From Mesotaenium endlicherianum (Eukaryota; Streptophyta; Zygnematophyceae; Zygnematales; Mesotaeniaceae): 64,000 bases of DNA. The translations under genes were made by a program, and so were the position numbers. The stretch covers positions 534,522 to 598,521 of the forward strand of contig WELA01007202.1 in assembly GCA_009602735.1 (NCBI GenBank), written 5' to 3'. Each line of letters starts with the position of its first letter. Position 1 is the stretch's first letter. Shown here piece after piece: positions 21,090-32,021 of the stretch. The notes beneath the pieces are model-generated. The model ran no database searches. It saw only the letters and a program-made list of their open reading frames with translations, and had not been told where the DNA came from.

Positions 21090-22370
21090 ATGGCCGATCC
21101 TCAAGACCAACAGCAAGCTTTCGAAGGAAGCCCTTCCTCTCCAAGACACCCTCCTCCAGCGCCGATGGGAGAGCCCACTCAAGAAAATCTGCAACAACAA
21201 GAAGCACCACAAGGAGGAGCACACCCTCCTCCAGCGTCGATGGGAGAGCCTACTCAAGGAAATCTGCAACAACAAGAAGCACCACAAGGAGGAGCACCGT
21301 CAAATCCCGTGGCAGCCGCTATAGCAAAGTTGACCCCACCACAAGGAGTTCCCGCAAATGAGTGGGCAGCCTTCCTAATGACCGTCCACAACCAAGTGGG
21401 CTTGGCCACCTATGAAGCAACCGTGCAAGCGTCAAGAGAAGCTATGGCTGCCATGGTTGCCCCTATTGCGAGCAATGCTCAAAATCCAGCCCCGGCTCAA
21501 GCGCCTCCACAAGAGCCAACGAGAGCAAGGAAACTCATCAAGCCCGGCAAACCCGACACTTTCAACCCCGGGAAAGGTGCCAACCTGAATTTATGGCTCT
21601 ACCAAGTGGAGACGTACCTCGCGTTCCTTGAAGTACCCGAGGAGGACTACGTTCCCTTTGCCGTTACCTTACTTAGAGGAGCAGCAACATCATGGTGGCG
21701 TAACTATCAAGCGGCTATATATCAAGCTATGGCGCACCCCATGCTCGGCCAAGAGCCCCCACCATCATATGCAAGATGGGCAGATTTTCGTGAGGCCCTC
21801 AAGAAGCAATTCATGCCCATCAATGCGGAGAAGATTGCCCGAGGAAAGCTCCACCATCTCAAGCAAACGACGTCCGTTCAAGAGTATACATCCAGATTTC
21901 ACGCCCTCACTCTTGAGATCCCCAACATGTCTCTCGAGGAGAAGATTGACCGTTACATCTTTGGCCTCAAACCCAAGGTGGCAAAGGAAGTGGAGTTACG
22001 CGACTTGACGGACTTCTCAAAGATCATTGAAGTGGCCCAAAAGGTGGATACCTTGGATTTCAAGCACTCCGTGCCTTCATCTTCACGGGTACCGACGACG
22101 CGGGTGTACGCAGCCCCTTCCACATCCGAATCTGGACCCACACCCATGGAAATCGGAGTTATTAAAAGGGACCCCGCGGCTGCCCGGAAGAGTGGAAGAC
22201 CCTCCAATGACACTTATGATGCAAGAAACCAGCAAGGAGTGAAAGCAAGACTCTCCCCGGCTGAAAAAGAAGCTCTCATGACGGCTGGACTATGCTTCTA
22301 TTGCAAGGAAAAGGGCCATCGTGCACTTTCATGCCCCAAAAAGTTGTCAAAAAACGGACAGCGCCGGTAG
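21090..22370 (+). CDS. gag: Element A Gag
   Basis: A 426-residue capsid/nucleocapsid polyprotein. The N-terminus is Pro/Gln rich with a 25-residue unit ([14 protein letters not shown]…) in tandem duplicate. A retrotransposon-gag core spans about residues 145-310 ([20 protein letters not shown], then ATSWWRNYQ). A single CX2CX4HX4C zinc knuckle ([14 protein letters not shown]) lies at about 402-415. Its 3' end overlaps the pol frame by about 79 bases in a different frame. Ty3 relatives are known to express Pol from this arrangement by ribosomal frameshifting. The start ATG lies 25 bases after the primer site. Confidence 0.93.
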   Translation: MADPQDQQQAFEGSPSSPRHPPPAPMGEPTQENLQQQEAPQGGAHPPPASMGEPTQGNLQQQEAPQGGAPSNPVAAAIAKLTPPQGVPANEWAAFLMTVHNQVGLATYEATVQASREAMAAMVAPIASNAQNPAPAQAPPQEPTRARKLIKPGKPDTFNPGKGANLNLWLYQVETYLAFLEVPEEDYVPFAVTLLRGAATSWWRNYQAAIYQAMAHPMLGQEPPPSYARWADFREALKKQFMPINAEKIARGKLHHLKQTTSVQEYTSRFHALTLEIPNMSLEEKIDRYIFGLKPKVAKEVELRDLTDFSKIIEVAQKVDTLDFKHSVPSSSRVPTTRVYAAPSTSESGPTPMEIGVIKRDPAAARKSGRPSNDTYDARNQQGVKARLSPAEKEALMTAGLCFYCKEKGHRALSCPKKLSKNGQRR

Positions 22371-25300
22371 GCCAGGAGCCTACCACCCCAAGACCCACTT
22401 CACGAGAAGGCAACACGCCAAGTGAGGTGGAGACCCCCGTTGAAGACGACGTTCCAGCCCCAATGAGTTTGAGAGGTTACCTTGGAGGAGAGAAGGTCCA
22501 CATCTTGGTGGATAGCGGAGCTCAAGGCAACTTCATTGCTGCAGATTTTGCCACCAAGCACGGTATTACTATGCGAACTCTTGACCACGACGAGGAGATT
22601 ATGATGCCCGATGGATTCTCCTATACTACCCCTTCCAAGAAGACGTACCCCTTGGCACTCTCTATCAAGTCCTTCAAGGATAGAGTAGTGTTCTCCCCCA
22701 TGCAATTGGGCAAGTACGACGTCATCCTAGGGACGCCTTGGTTGACCAAGCACAACCCCCAAGTTGATTGGAGGACCGGTACTATCAAGATCAAGAATGA
22801 CATCACTTCAAGAATCTGTATTTTGCGCGCAATCCAGAATATCCAGACCCAAGACATCCAGAAGCCGGCACACGAGATACTATTGTCCGCCCTCCAACTC
22901 AAGAGACTTGTGAGGAAGGGACACGAGCTTCTTTTGGCCTTGATCACGCCAAAAGACATCAAGAAAGACATCGAGAGTCAAGAAGGCAGCCCCGTTCCCA
23001 AGGAGATACAAGAAGTCTTTGAGGACTACAAAGAAGTGTTCTCCCCGGAATTGCCCAAGGGCCTACCCCCCAAAAGATTCGTAGACCACAAGATAGAGTT
23101 GGAGCCCGGAAGCAAGCCCATCTCTCGGCCTACGTTCAAAATGTCATACACGGAGCTAGACGAAGTCAAGAAGCAAATCAAGGAGCTACTGGAGCATGGC
23201 TTCATTCGACCTAGCAAGTCGCCATTTGGAGCCCCGGTGCTATTTGTCAAGAAGAAAGATGGTACCTTGAGGATGTGTGTGGACTATCGCGCCCTCAACA
23301 AGATCACCATCAAGAATCGATACCCGCTGCCGCGCATGGATGAGCTCATGGACCGGCTGGTTGGAGCCAAGTACTTCACGAAGATTGACTTACGGAGCGG
23401 CTACCACCAGATTCGCATCGCAGAACCGGACATAGAGAAGACGGCATTCAGGACAAGATATGGACATTTTGAGTTCATGGTCCTGCCATTTGGACTCACC
23501 AACGCGCCAGCAACTTTCATGACTATGATGAACACCATATTTCAGCCCATGTTGGACAGATTTGTGGTGGTATTCATCGATGACATCCTTATCTACAGCA
23601 AGACCCTTGAAGAGCATGCGAGACACTTGAAAGAAGTCCTTGAAGTATTGAAGCAAAACAAGCTGTTTGCGAAGGAGTCAAAATGCGAGTTTGCCAAACA
23701 AGAAGTGGAGTTCCTAGGTCTCCACGTGACTGCTGATGGCATCAAGATAGACCCCAAGAAGACCACGGTGGTGGAGGAATGGCCAACCCCCACGACCAAG
23801 AAAGAACTCCAGTCATTCTTGGGATTTGCCAATTGGTACAGAAAATTCATCCAAGGCTTCTCGCACATAGCAGCCCCCCTGACAGATCTACTCAAGAAGG
23901 ACAGGCTATATACATGGACCGAGAAAGAGGAAGAGGCATTTCAAGAGTTAAAGCGAAGATTGACCACATCCCCGGTGCTCACACTCCCAAGTCCAAACCC
24001 AGATTGGCCCTTCCACGTCATCACCGATGCATCTTCCTATGCAATAGGAGCAATCCTGCTTCAAGACCAAGGCAAGGGACTGCAGCCCATCGCCTACGAG
24101 TCAAGGAAGCTAAATCCAGCCGAGCAAAATTATACAACCACGGAGCGAGAGGCATTGGCGATTGTACATGCCTTGAAGGTTTGGCGCTGCTACGTTGAAG
24201 GACGCAAAGTACTGGTCACCACGGACCACGAGGCGTTAAAGCACCTCCAGACGCAGCCGTATCTCTCAAGGAGACAAGCAAGATGGAGCGGATACTTGCA
24301 ACAATACAACATCACGATTCAGTACCAGCCCGGCAAGACAAACCCGGCTGACCCCCTCTCAAGACTGCAATTAAATGCAGTGATGGTATCCCTGAAGACA
24401 GATCTGGAAGCTCGATTTTCAGCCGCCTATGAAAGAGACCCTTACTACAAGAACGGAGAAGCAGCCTTGGACCCATGCAAGAAGCAAGAAGGCAATTATT
24501 GGGTGAGGCAAGATACGGGCCAGAGATGTGTTCCTAATGACTTAGACCTCCGGCTCTTGCTTCTACGAGAAGCACACGACAACCCTCTTGGAGGACACTT
24601 TGGAATCCTAAGGACCACGGGCGTTCTAGCTAGGACTTATTGTTGGCCAGGCATGTCTAAGCAAGTCAAGGAGTACTGCAGGAGCTGTGACACATGCCAA
24701 AGAATCAAGCCATCATCGCAAAAGGCGGGAGGACTCCTCCAACCACTACCAATCCCCGAAAGACAATGGACGGACATCTCAATGGACCTTATCGTGGACT
24801 TGCCCGTGACACCTCGAGGCCATAATGCAATACTCACGGTGGTGGACAGACTTACCAAGATGGCTCATTTTATTCCCACGACGACTAAGGCTACAGCACC
24901 ACAACTTGCAAGACTCATCTTTGACAACATCTTCCGACTCCATGGACTACCATCAAGAATTGTGTCAGATAGAGATCCAAGATTCACAAGCCATTTCTGG
25001 AAAAATCTCTTCAAGAACTTGGGTACATCGCTGGATATGTCTACTGCCTACCACCCACAATCAGATGGGCAAACCGAGCGTATGAATCGTACCCTAAAGA
25101 CCTCTCTAAAGGCCTACGTGTCTACCCTCGAGCAAGACTGGGACATGTACTTGACCCCCCTCGAGTTTGCCTACAACAACACTACGCAGGCCTCTACCCA
25201 AGAGTCCCCATTCTTCCTCAACTATGGCTTCCATCCGACCACGCCACTGAGCTTCACGGCTGGCCATGATGAAGTACCTGCAGCCACAGATTTTATGGAG

Positions 25301-25957
25301 ACATTAGAAGCAGCCCTTACAGCAGCGAAGAAAGCTCTACAACACGCGCAAGATGCTCAAGCAAGAGTGGCGAACAGATCCAGAAGAGAAATTACGTACA
25401 GAGTGGGTGACAACGTGTTACTATCATCCAAGAACATTTCCCTGAACAACAGGCCTGCCGGCAGCAAGTTCTCTCCCAAGTATTTGGGACCCTTCAAGAT
25501 TATCCAGCAAGTCAACCCCGTTGCTTTCAAGCTAGAACTTCCCCAGACTATGCACATCGACCCCGTATTCCACGCTTCCCTCTTCAAGCCATATGTGCAA
25601 CCCGACAACAAGTTCCCAGGACGTGTGACAACCCCACCAGCCCCAACAATAGTGGATGATCATTTGGAGTACGAAGTGGAAGACATAGTGGCTATGAGAA
25701 ATTTCAGGAGACAGCAGCAATACTTGATCAAGTGGAAAGGATATCCAGATTCGGAGAATAGTTGGGTGGCGGCGCACTACCTTGACAAAGTTCAGAGAAA
25801 GTTGAAGCGCTTCCATGCCGCCAACCCCCATCTTGGACCAGCCCCAAGTCTCTCTACTAGAAGCCCGAAGACTTCAGGGAGGCAGCCTGCCACCATCAAG
25901 AAGCAGCAGAAGACCCCTTGGAGGCAGCCTGCAAGAACAAGAAAGAGGAAAAATTGA
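22292..25957 (+). CDS. pol: Element A Pol polyprotein with C-terminal chromodomain
   Basis: 1,221 residues, open throughout. An aspartic protease ([11 protein letters not shown] at 74-76; ILGTPWL near 145) is followed by reverse transcriptase ([13 protein letters not shown]; catalytic FIDD at about 428-431) and RNase H ([12 protein letters not shown] at about 577; [10 protein letters not shown]). Integrase has an HHCC zinc-binding segment (H near 760, CDTC near 796) and a core with D in MDLIVDLP (about 831), D in SDRDPRF (about 893) and E in DGQTERMNR (about 928). A GPY/F-type region ([11 protein letters not shown]) follows. The chromodomain at about 1125-1175 (YEVEDIV…[15 protein letters not shown]) places it among chromoviruses, where it targets integration to particular histone marks. 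The extreme C-terminus is Lys/Arg rich with a repeated RQPA word. The opening residues overlap gag and are probably not a genuine translation start. Confidence 0.95.
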   Translation: MLLLQGKGPSCTFMPQKVVKKRTAPVGQEPTTPRPTSREGNTPSEVETPVEDDVPAPMSLRGYLGGEKVHILVDSGAQGNFIAADFATKHGITMRTLDHDEEIMMPDGFSYTTPSKKTYPLALSIKSFKDRVVFSPMQLGKYDVILGTPWLTKHNPQVDWRTGTIKIKNDITSRICILRAIQNIQTQDIQKPAHEILLSALQLKRLVRKGHELLLALITPKDIKKDIESQEGSPVPKEIQEVFEDYKEVFSPELPKGLPPKRFVDHKIELEPGSKPISRPTFKMSYTELDEVKKQIKELLEHGFIRPSKSPFGAPVLFVKKKDGTLRMCVDYRALNKITIKNRYPLPRMDELMDRLVGAKYFTKIDLRSGYHQIRIAEPDIEKTAFRTRYGHFEFMVLPFGLTNAPATFMTMMNTIFQPMLDRFVVVFIDDILIYSKTLEEHARHLKEVLEVLKQNKLFAKESKCEFAKQEVEFLGLHVTADGIKIDPKKTTVVEEWPTPTTKKELQSFLGFANWYRKFIQGFSHIAAPLTDLLKKDRLYTWTEKEEEAFQELKRRLTTSPVLTLPSPNPDWPFHVITDASSYAIGAILLQDQGKGLQPIAYESRKLNPAEQNYTTTEREALAIVHALKVWRCYVEGRKVLVTTDHEALKHLQTQPYLSRRQARWSGYLQQYNITIQYQPGKTNPADPLSRLQLNAVMVSLKTDLEARFSAAYERDPYYKNGEAALDPCKKQEGNYWVRQDTGQRCVPNDLDLRLLLLREAHDNPLGGHFGILRTTGVLARTYCWPGMSKQVKEYCRSCDTCQRIKPSSQKAGGLLQPLPIPERQWTDISMDLIVDLPVTPRGHNAILTVVDRLTKMAHFIPTTTKATAPQLARLIFDNIFRLHGLPSRIVSDRDPRFTSHFWKNLFKNLGTSLDMSTAYHPQSDGQTERMNRTLKTSLKAYVSTLEQDWDMYLTPLEFAYNNTTQASTQESPFFLNYGFHPTTPLSFTAGHDEVPAATDFMETLEAALTAAKKALQHAQDAQARVANRSRREITYRVGDNVLLSSKNISLNNRPAGSKFSPKYLGPFKIIQQVNPVAFKLELPQTMHIDPVFHASLFKPYVQPDNKFPGRVTTPPAPTIVDDHLEYEVEDIVAMRNFRRQQQYLIKWKGYPDSENSWVAAHYLDKVQRKLKRFHAANPHLGPAPSLSTRSPKTSGRQPATIKKQQKTPWRQPARTRKRKN

Positions 25958-26713
25958 CATTAGACACTCTTCTCTTCTTGCAGTTTCTGGACAGAAAACT
26001 AAAACTGCTACTGGTGATAGGTCTCTGCATAATAAATTCTGAAAATTTACCTGGCTGTAGTCCATGAGTAGCTGGTCATTTAGAATTCAAGTTTGCTCAA
26101 TTTGGAGCACTGGTGAGAGAGATATGATGCTCTAAGTAGAAGGGGGTCAGGCTGCTGGCATTGTTAGGGCAGAATATGCCTTCTGACATTGTGCCTTCCC
26201 CTGAACTTGGAATGCTCTGAAACTCAAGACTCTGGTAGAACATTTTACAGCGCCCACTTTGAGACTTAGTTTGCAGAATTTGGAGAACTATAGAAGGACT
26301 TATGATTTTCAGAAGTTTCTGCACAGATTTGGAGGAGTGCCTACTCTCTCAGCTCTCAACGACACTCCAGAAATGAAAATGCTCTCAAATTTGGTGACCC
26401 GGTAGAGTTCTCCAACGCGGTCCGTCTCGCACTCAAATTTTCAGATTTGGAGCAGATCTGTGGCCGCTATGAATTTTTGAAGTTGTGGCAGATTTTGGGC
26501 CAACTTGTACAATTTTCTTTATCATTAAGGAGTAGGCTAGCCAATAAGGTCACACCACCTACGACATTGCCTAGTCTACCTTACATGTGTAGCACCTGAC
26601 TTGGCGCCTTTGACTAGTCCTCTTTACATGTGTGGCATCTGACTTGAAACTGTTGACTAGTTTGCTCCACATGTGTACGACCTGACTTGACGCGCCGAGA
26701 CGTCGCTTTTTCT
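25958..26713 (+). other. Element A 3' untranslated region
   Basis: About 760 bp without genes between the pol stop and the polypurine tract. The sequence is recognisably shared with A' (about 51429-52110) and A'' (about 59230-59980, inverted), for example a GGCAGAATATGCCTT word. It is therefore part of the family and not recently captured DNA. Confidence 0.7.
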
Positions 26714-26726
26714 ATGGGGGGGGTGA
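26714..26726 (+). other. Element A polypurine tract
   Basis: ATGGGGGGGGTGA directly before the 3' LTR start TGTAGTGA, in the place where plus-strand DNA synthesis is primed. Confidence 0.8.
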
Positions 26727-27229
26727 TGTAGTGATTTGAGTTATTATACATTAGTTTGCATATACTTTAATGTTTTCAAATATATTTGAAGTAGTATGGT
26801 GTGGAGTCAAGTGTGAATAGGTACTCTAGTAACTTGGTTCATGTCCTTTGAACCTTCCAAGGCATTTTCGAAGTTAGAGGAAAGACCTAGAAGAACTCCA
26901 TGTGGCAAAAGTCAGATGTGCCATTTTTAGGTCAAAAGGACATGTGTACATTATTCTAGAAAGAGGTGGCAAGTTTTGGGATGTGTTGGGTGCCAACACA
27001 TCAACATACACCTTCCTAGAAATTACTTATGTAGCAAGTATATAAACAAGAGCTAGAACATAGAAAGACATTCCAGAATCACTCTTGTACTTGCCAAAAT
27101 CCAGAAATATATTAACTTTCAAGAAGCCATCTCTCTTTCAAGAAGCTACCACTTGTGTTCGAAGATCCTTGTCTTGAATAGATAAAGTATTCTGTTTTAC
27201 TAAGTACTTTATCTATCTGTTTCACTACA
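26727..27229 (+). repeat. Element A 3' LTR
   Basis: 503 bp, starts TGTAGTGATTTGAG and ends TTTCACTACA. It is followed by the GTTAC target duplication and then the resumption of the element B LTR. Confidence 0.95.
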
Positions 27230-27417
27230 GTTACGACGCTTTTTGCAATAGTATCTCGGTCGTTTCGCCAATCGACCAGGAATTAATTGGCACACGCGCG
27301 TGGCAAATAATTGAATATGATGTAATCATTTATCGAGTAATTTGATAAATAGTACAACGTACATTAGATAATTGCGAAAACGTCCCAAATACGCCTAAAA
27401 TAGCTCAAATCGTTACA
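27230..27417 (-). repeat. Element B left LTR, inner part
   Basis: Continuation of the element B LTR after the insertion of A. It ends CGTTACA at 27417, next to the purine-rich minus-strand tract at 27418-27430. Confidence 0.75.
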
Positions 27418-27525
27418 CTCCTCCCCCCTTAAAAGAACTTAACGTCCTCGTTAAGCGTACGTCTTTTAAGTCTGAATGTGTCAATACTAGCCTAGACTAA
27501 CAAAAAACATTGGTGAGCGATTAGA

Positions 27526-28991
27526 CTATGCATCATCACAGTGACGGAAAAGAGCGATTAATTTTGCCGCGTCTCTTTGGCTTTTGTGCCATGGTTTACA
27601 AAGAGCGCTTGGTAGCACACCTGCCTCGGCACTCAGCTTTTGAGCTTGAGCCCATTGTAACCAATATCTTTGAACCAAGTCCTTACAATTGAGGAGGATC
27701 TCATCCTGAGGTTCATACAAATTCCAACTAGAATCGTAATCTAGCCATTTAATCAAAAGCTCCACTTTGGGAGGCTTATGACGGGTATAGCGATGTCCTA
27801 AGACTTCCTCCACATCCCAGGCCTTCTCGTCATCGTGGAGTTCCACTTCTGGTGCTTGCGGCTGATAGCGGCCACCAGACCAAAACAGTTTTAGTAAACT
27901 GACATGGAACACAGGATGCATTCGCCCCATGGATTTAGGCAAATCCAGTCGGTATGCAACATGTCCAACCTTTGCAATAACAATAAAAGGGTCTACCCCA
28001 CGAGGCAGAAGCTTGCGCTTTCCTGGGTGCTTGAGTTGTAGGTTTTTAGTTTGCAAAAGTACTTTATTGCCAACTTGAAAACTTAACTCAGTCCTGTGCG
28101 TGTCAGCAAATGTTTTTTGTCGGTCTCGAGCAGCGGCCAAGGCCCACTTCGCGATTTTGTGCACCTCTTGAAGAGAATGGACAAATAGGCGTGCACTTGG
28201 TACTCTCATGGTTGACATCCTAATCTGACCTTGAACGACGTGTGTCAGGGGATTGTGCGGATGTCGCCCATAGTTAAGGAAAAACGGAGTTTCCTTAACA
28301 CTTTCCTGATAAGCATTATGAATTGCGAACTTTGCAACTAAACGGAGGGTGTCCCAGTTGTCTTGGCGAGGATTCACACAATGCCTAAGGAATTGTTGCA
28401 GAACGCGATTGAAGCGCTCTGTCTGACCATCGATCTGAGAATGGAAGCTAGTTGACATCTTAAGGTTCGTGCCAAAATGCGAGCAAACTTCCTGCCAGAA
28501 GTGGCTCGTAAATCTACATCACGATCACTTACGATTTCTTTCGGCAGACCATGTAACTTGAACACGTGATTGACGAAGAGACGTGCGGTCTCGACGGCAT
28601 CAAGTGCTGGGGTAGTGGCCACAAAGTGTACCATCTTAGTGAAACGATCCACGATCGTTAGCACCCCATTGTGTCCTCGATCGGTGGTAGGCAATTCAAC
28701 GACAAAGTCGAGGCTTATGCTTTCCCAAGGAGCACATGCAAGTTCCAATGGTTGCAACTTCCTAGCTGGCAACGTATTGCTTGGCTTATTTCTTTGAGAA
28801 GTTGCGCAGTTGACGATGTACTCAGCAACATCAACCTTGAGGGACGGCCAAATGTACCCTCGGCGCAAAGCGTGTGTGGTTTTGGTAATTCCATGGTGAC
28901 CACAGTAAGGAGAGTCATAGGCTTCTCGTAGTAGCTCATGTCTTACTCGGCCTTCTGGGACAGCAATGCGCCCATTGTGCATCGTCCTCAA
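27526..28991 (-). pseudogene. Element B integrase and chromodomain
   Basis: Minus-strand coding traces for the integrase zinc-binding region (HHGITKTTHALRRGYIWP, then a C-rich NCATSQRNK segment), the core (ISLDFVVELP, SDRDVD, DGQTERFNR), the C-terminal region (GPF-like, then FHVSLLKLF) and a chromodomain (WDVEEVLGHRY…LLIKWLDYD). It is clearly a different lineage from A in sequence. Broken, fossil. Confidence 0.85.
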
Positions 28992-29238
28992 ACGAATAGT
29001 CTGAGTGTTCTTTCCTTTTATTCATACTGTCCATTGTCACGGCTACACCGCTCAAGTCAGTACCCTGGAAATCTAGGAAAAACGGATCTTTGAGATAGCC
29101 CTCATGAAATAGTTGATGCAGGTCAAGTACTTCAGAGGTTTGCATGCTACCCAAATCGGGTTGGCCCGCGTCACCAGGCCGTGCAACGCCAGTCGTCTGG
29201 GGGGGTACAGCACAATCAAGGATGGCCGCCCTTGAAAT

Positions 29239-29640
29239 CTAACCGTTTCGTCCTTGCAAACTAGCAACAGTCCCCAACATCAAGTGGTGAAGGGGAATTC
29301 GACTTAGAGGGTTCGCAACATCATTGCGACCAGGGGGATACGCCCAGTTAAAGTGGAATCGTTGCAAGAACTCATACCATCTTGTCTGGCGCCTCAATAG
29401 CGTAGGCTGTATTTGAAAGAAGGTATTTCGGCAATGATCCGTAACCATTGTCAAACCCTTGCAGCCTTCCAAATAACATCGCCAAGTCTTTAAAGCGTAT
29501 ATGACTGCCCAGAGCTCCTGCTCTGTCGTTGAGTAATTTTGTTCGGCAGGTGTCAGCTCTCGACTCTGAAAATTGATAGGCTTGCCTGCCTGCAGCAAAA
29601 CAACCCCTATTGCAACACCAGACGCATCCGCGACTACCTC
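29239..29640 (-). pseudogene. Element B RNase H
   Basis: Minus-strand trace with FQSRELTPAEQNYSTTEQELWAV split into recognisable RNase H words, TMVTDH and the NPLSRIPLHHL end. It lies between RT and integrase as expected. Broken, fossil. Confidence 0.8.
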
Positions 29641-30612
29641 CTAAGGCAAGTCGGGATTGGCTAATGAAAGAAGTGGCCAATGAGTGAGTGCATACTTAAT
29701 GCGCTCAAACGCATGTTGCGTATTCTCATCCCAAATGAACGTCTTATCTTTCCTGGCCAGAGCAGTGAGTGGCGCGGCCATCACTGAATAACCTTGCATA
29801 AACTTACGAATGTAGTTTGCGAACCCAAGGAAGGAACGTACAGTATGCACATCTTTTGGGACAGGCCAATCTGCGACACACGCAATCTTGGTTGGGTCAG
29901 GGCGCACCCCTTTTGAACCCACTATATGTCCGAGGTACAACAGTTCATCCTTCAGGAAGGAACATTTCTTGAGCTTAGCATACAGCTGTTGCTCACGAAG
30001 GATTTGCAACACCAATTCAAGGTGCTTGTAATGCTCGTCCTTGTTCGTTGAATAGACCAAGATATTGTCGAGGTAAACCTCGACGACTTTCCTCAAGTAA
30101 AATCTAAACAAATTGTTCATCGTACTTTGGAATGTCGCTGGTGCATTGGTAAGTCCAAAACTTAGGACTTTGTATTGGAAGTGCTTAATAGGCGTCCGAA
30201 ACGATGTCTTGGGGACATCCTCCAGTGTGATTCGTATTTGATGATAACCTTGGGCTAAATCAAGCAAGGAGAACACGCAGGCCCCCTGCAACGAATCAAA
30301 CAAATCATCAATGCGAGGCAACCAATAGCGGTTCTTGACCGTTATATTGTTCAACGCACGATAATCAATGCACATTCTAAGCGTCCCATCTTTCTTTTGA
30401 ACATATAGGATGGGCACCCCAAATGGAGAAGAGCTCGGCTCATTTCTTTTTTTTGCAAGCAAATCGCTAAGTTGGTCCTTCATTTCGTTCATCTCCAACG
30501 GACTGAGGCGATAAATTGGTCGCCAAGTTGGTTGAGAATTGGGAATGAGACAAATCGCACGGCCAATTCCCCTATCAGGCAGAAGCACGACTGGCATTTC
30601 ACGTGGAAACAC
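29641..30612 (-). pseudogene. Element B reverse transcriptase
   Basis: A 323-residue open segment: RPIYRLSPLEMNEMKDQL, RMCIDYRALNNITVKNRY, the LLDLAQGYHQIRI region, [13 protein letters not shown], and the VYLDNILVYS catalytic region, then LGFANYIRKFMQGYS. A Ty3-type RT and the best preserved part of element B. Confidence 0.88.
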
Positions 30613-30618
30613 TGATTT

Positions 30619-31131
30619 TTACTTTTGCAAAAGAGCAGAAAGTTCAGCTGTGAGTGTCTTGTCATGACCAATCACGTCTAACACGGGCTCTTCCGTAAAG
30701 AGCTTAGTGGAAGTGACTTGGGATACAGGTCGCAGTAATCCAAAGAAAATATTTTGACCTCGTTTTGCCAAACGTCTAGCTTGCTTGATGGACAGTAGAA
30801 GAGTCTTCGAACGACTGTCTATGGCCATATCGGGCTTAGGAGGCTGGAGAGTAATTGTTCTTGTCCCTTTGCGAATAATGCATGTCTTTTGACTGAAGTC
30901 AAGCAATGCACTTGTCTGCGTAAGCCAAGTCGTACCCAAAATTGCATCAATACCATCGGGCAATTCAGTGACGTAGAATTGTTCGTGGCCGATGTATGAT
31001 TGCATTTTGAGTTGCAACTTTATATTTCCTATAGTACAAGCTAACGAGCCATCGCCAAGGCGAAGTTCCTCGTCCTTGAGTGTTGGAGTCAACTTCATCC
31101 CGTGTGCAAAACGTGCATTAATGAAGCTCAC
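30619..31131 (-). pseudogene. Element B protease region
   Basis: A 170-residue segment with retropepsin-like features: GDGSLACTIGNIKLQL, FYVTELPDGIDAILGTTWL (the ILG motif), then a linker towards RT. I recognise no gag-like segment between here and the primer-binding site at 31434-31447. Confidence 0.7.
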
Positions 31132-31433
31132 TGATGCGCCTAAATTGATGATTGTAAAGCATGACTTGCCTGAAACTTTCGCGTCATACTTAATCCTAAA
31201 GAAGCATTATGCATCACTAGCAATGTCCTCGTCCTTTTTTTTGGAAACACTAGGAAACGCCAAAAAATGGAAAAAAAAAATCCGTCAAAAAATGCTACGA
31301 TAAGCAACCATAGCCCAGGGCTGTATTGGGATAGGTGACCTTCCCAATACGGAAAATTGCTCCACAATACATTTTCTCAAAATATATTTTTCAACCATTA
31401 ACAAAAATGAAATTCCTTGGAGATACCAAGATC

Positions 31434-31447
31434 GGCTCCGATACCAA
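31434..31447 (-). other. Element B primer-binding site
   Basis: Minus strand TTGGTATCGGAGCC, directly after the LTR end GTTACA. Initiator-Met type, as in element A. Confidence 0.75.
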
Positions 31448-31492
31448 TGTAACATTTCTGCTTTTCAAGAGGATCTTTGTCGTGCCTAACAG
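31448..31492 (-). repeat. Element B right LTR, partial
   Basis: It matches the left LTR for about 30 bases from the terminal TGTAAC. Element C1 begins at 31493. Confidence 0.7.
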
Positions 31493-31683
31493 TGTCGGAC
31501 CCCTGGCGCGTGCGTGGCTTCTCAGCACGTATGCCTTCGACTCAGTTGACGTGTCGGTGCGTCGCTGCACGTGGGAATCGATCGGGTTGATCGTCCCTTG
31601 CACGTGTGTCGGTGACAGTCTGGTTGGGGTTTGACCCATTCCTGGTCTTCCTGCACTTGCATCATGCGGTGGGGCATCCCACA
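31493..31683 (-). repeat. Element C1 3' LTR (191 bp)
   Basis: On the plus strand it starts TGTCGGACCCCTGG and ends GGCATCCCACA, so the terminal inverted pair is TGTSGGA. It matches 43327-43559 along its length, and the latter has about 42 extra bases. It contains two CACGTG palindromes (31568 and 31601). Confidence 0.75.
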
Positions 31684-31834
31684 CTTAGTGCTTCCCATGT
31701 TCAACCAGTTCCTCATTCAACACTTAGCAGAAATTTTTGAAAAGATATCTTATCTTCAATTTTCCTTACACCAATCCCTTTAAGCTGAGGCGTCCCTGCC
31801 TTTCTGCTGGCCCTGTGGCTGGGGGTTTTGGAAA

Positions 31835-31970
31835 GGCAGTCAGCACATTCTTACCGTCCTGCCATAATCTCTTCTTCACTAATGCAGAAGGTGTGCCAAC
31901 GGGCACCACACTTATCGCAGGTTACCATTGCTTCTTGATCATCCAGCACTTTGCAGCTGGCACAAGACAT
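31835..31970 (-). pseudogene. Element C1 PHD finger
   Basis: Minus-strand trace after the integrase with CASCKVLDDQEAMV, then TCDKCGARWHTFC, then a final C-X2-C pair. This is the Cys4-His-Cys3 layout of a PHD finger, including the aromatic residue before the histidine. PHD fingers read the N-terminal tail of histone H3, often its lysine-4 methylation state. Here the module occupies the place where chromoviruses have a chromodomain, so it is a good candidate for an integration-targeting domain (inference). Fossil copy. Confidence 0.75.
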
Positions 31971-32021
31971 GGCTGGCACCAATTCCTCGGGCTCAGTCTT
32001 AAGTGTAGGATCGATATTTGG

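Larger units (their letters stand above)
20550..27229 (+). mobile_element. Ty3/gypsy chromovirus element A, looks whole and young
   Basis: A 6,680-bp element with two 503-bp LTRs that differ at about six positions (about 99% identical). Its LTR termini are TGTAGTGA/TCACTACA-type inverted. A perfect 5-bp target duplication, GTTAC, occurs at 20545-20549 and 27230-27234. A primer-binding site, gag, pol and a polypurine tract are in the expected order. It inserted into the left LTR of element B in the opposite orientation. The low LTR divergence indicates a recent insertion. Two relatives in the window, A' and A'', are broken. Confidence 0.95.
19815..31492 (-). mobile_element. Ty3/gypsy element B (chromovirus), broken, carrying nested element A
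   Basis: A minus-strand Ty3 element. Its left LTR is 19815-27417, split by element A (20550-27229). Its right LTR begins at 31448 and is only partly present before element C1 starts. The LTR termini are TGTAAC/GTTACA inverted. A polypurine tract (AAGGGGGGAGG on the minus strand) adjoins the left LTR at about 27418-27430. A primer-binding site reading TTGGTATCGGAGCC on the minus strand adjoins the right LTR at 31434-31447. Internal parts recognised are protease, RT, RNase H, integrase and chromodomain. It is older than A and has roughly five or more breaks. Confidence 0.85.

Noticed and set aside
22400-25831. Antisense ORFs inside element A
   Set aside because: Shadows of the gag and pol frames with no motifs of their own.
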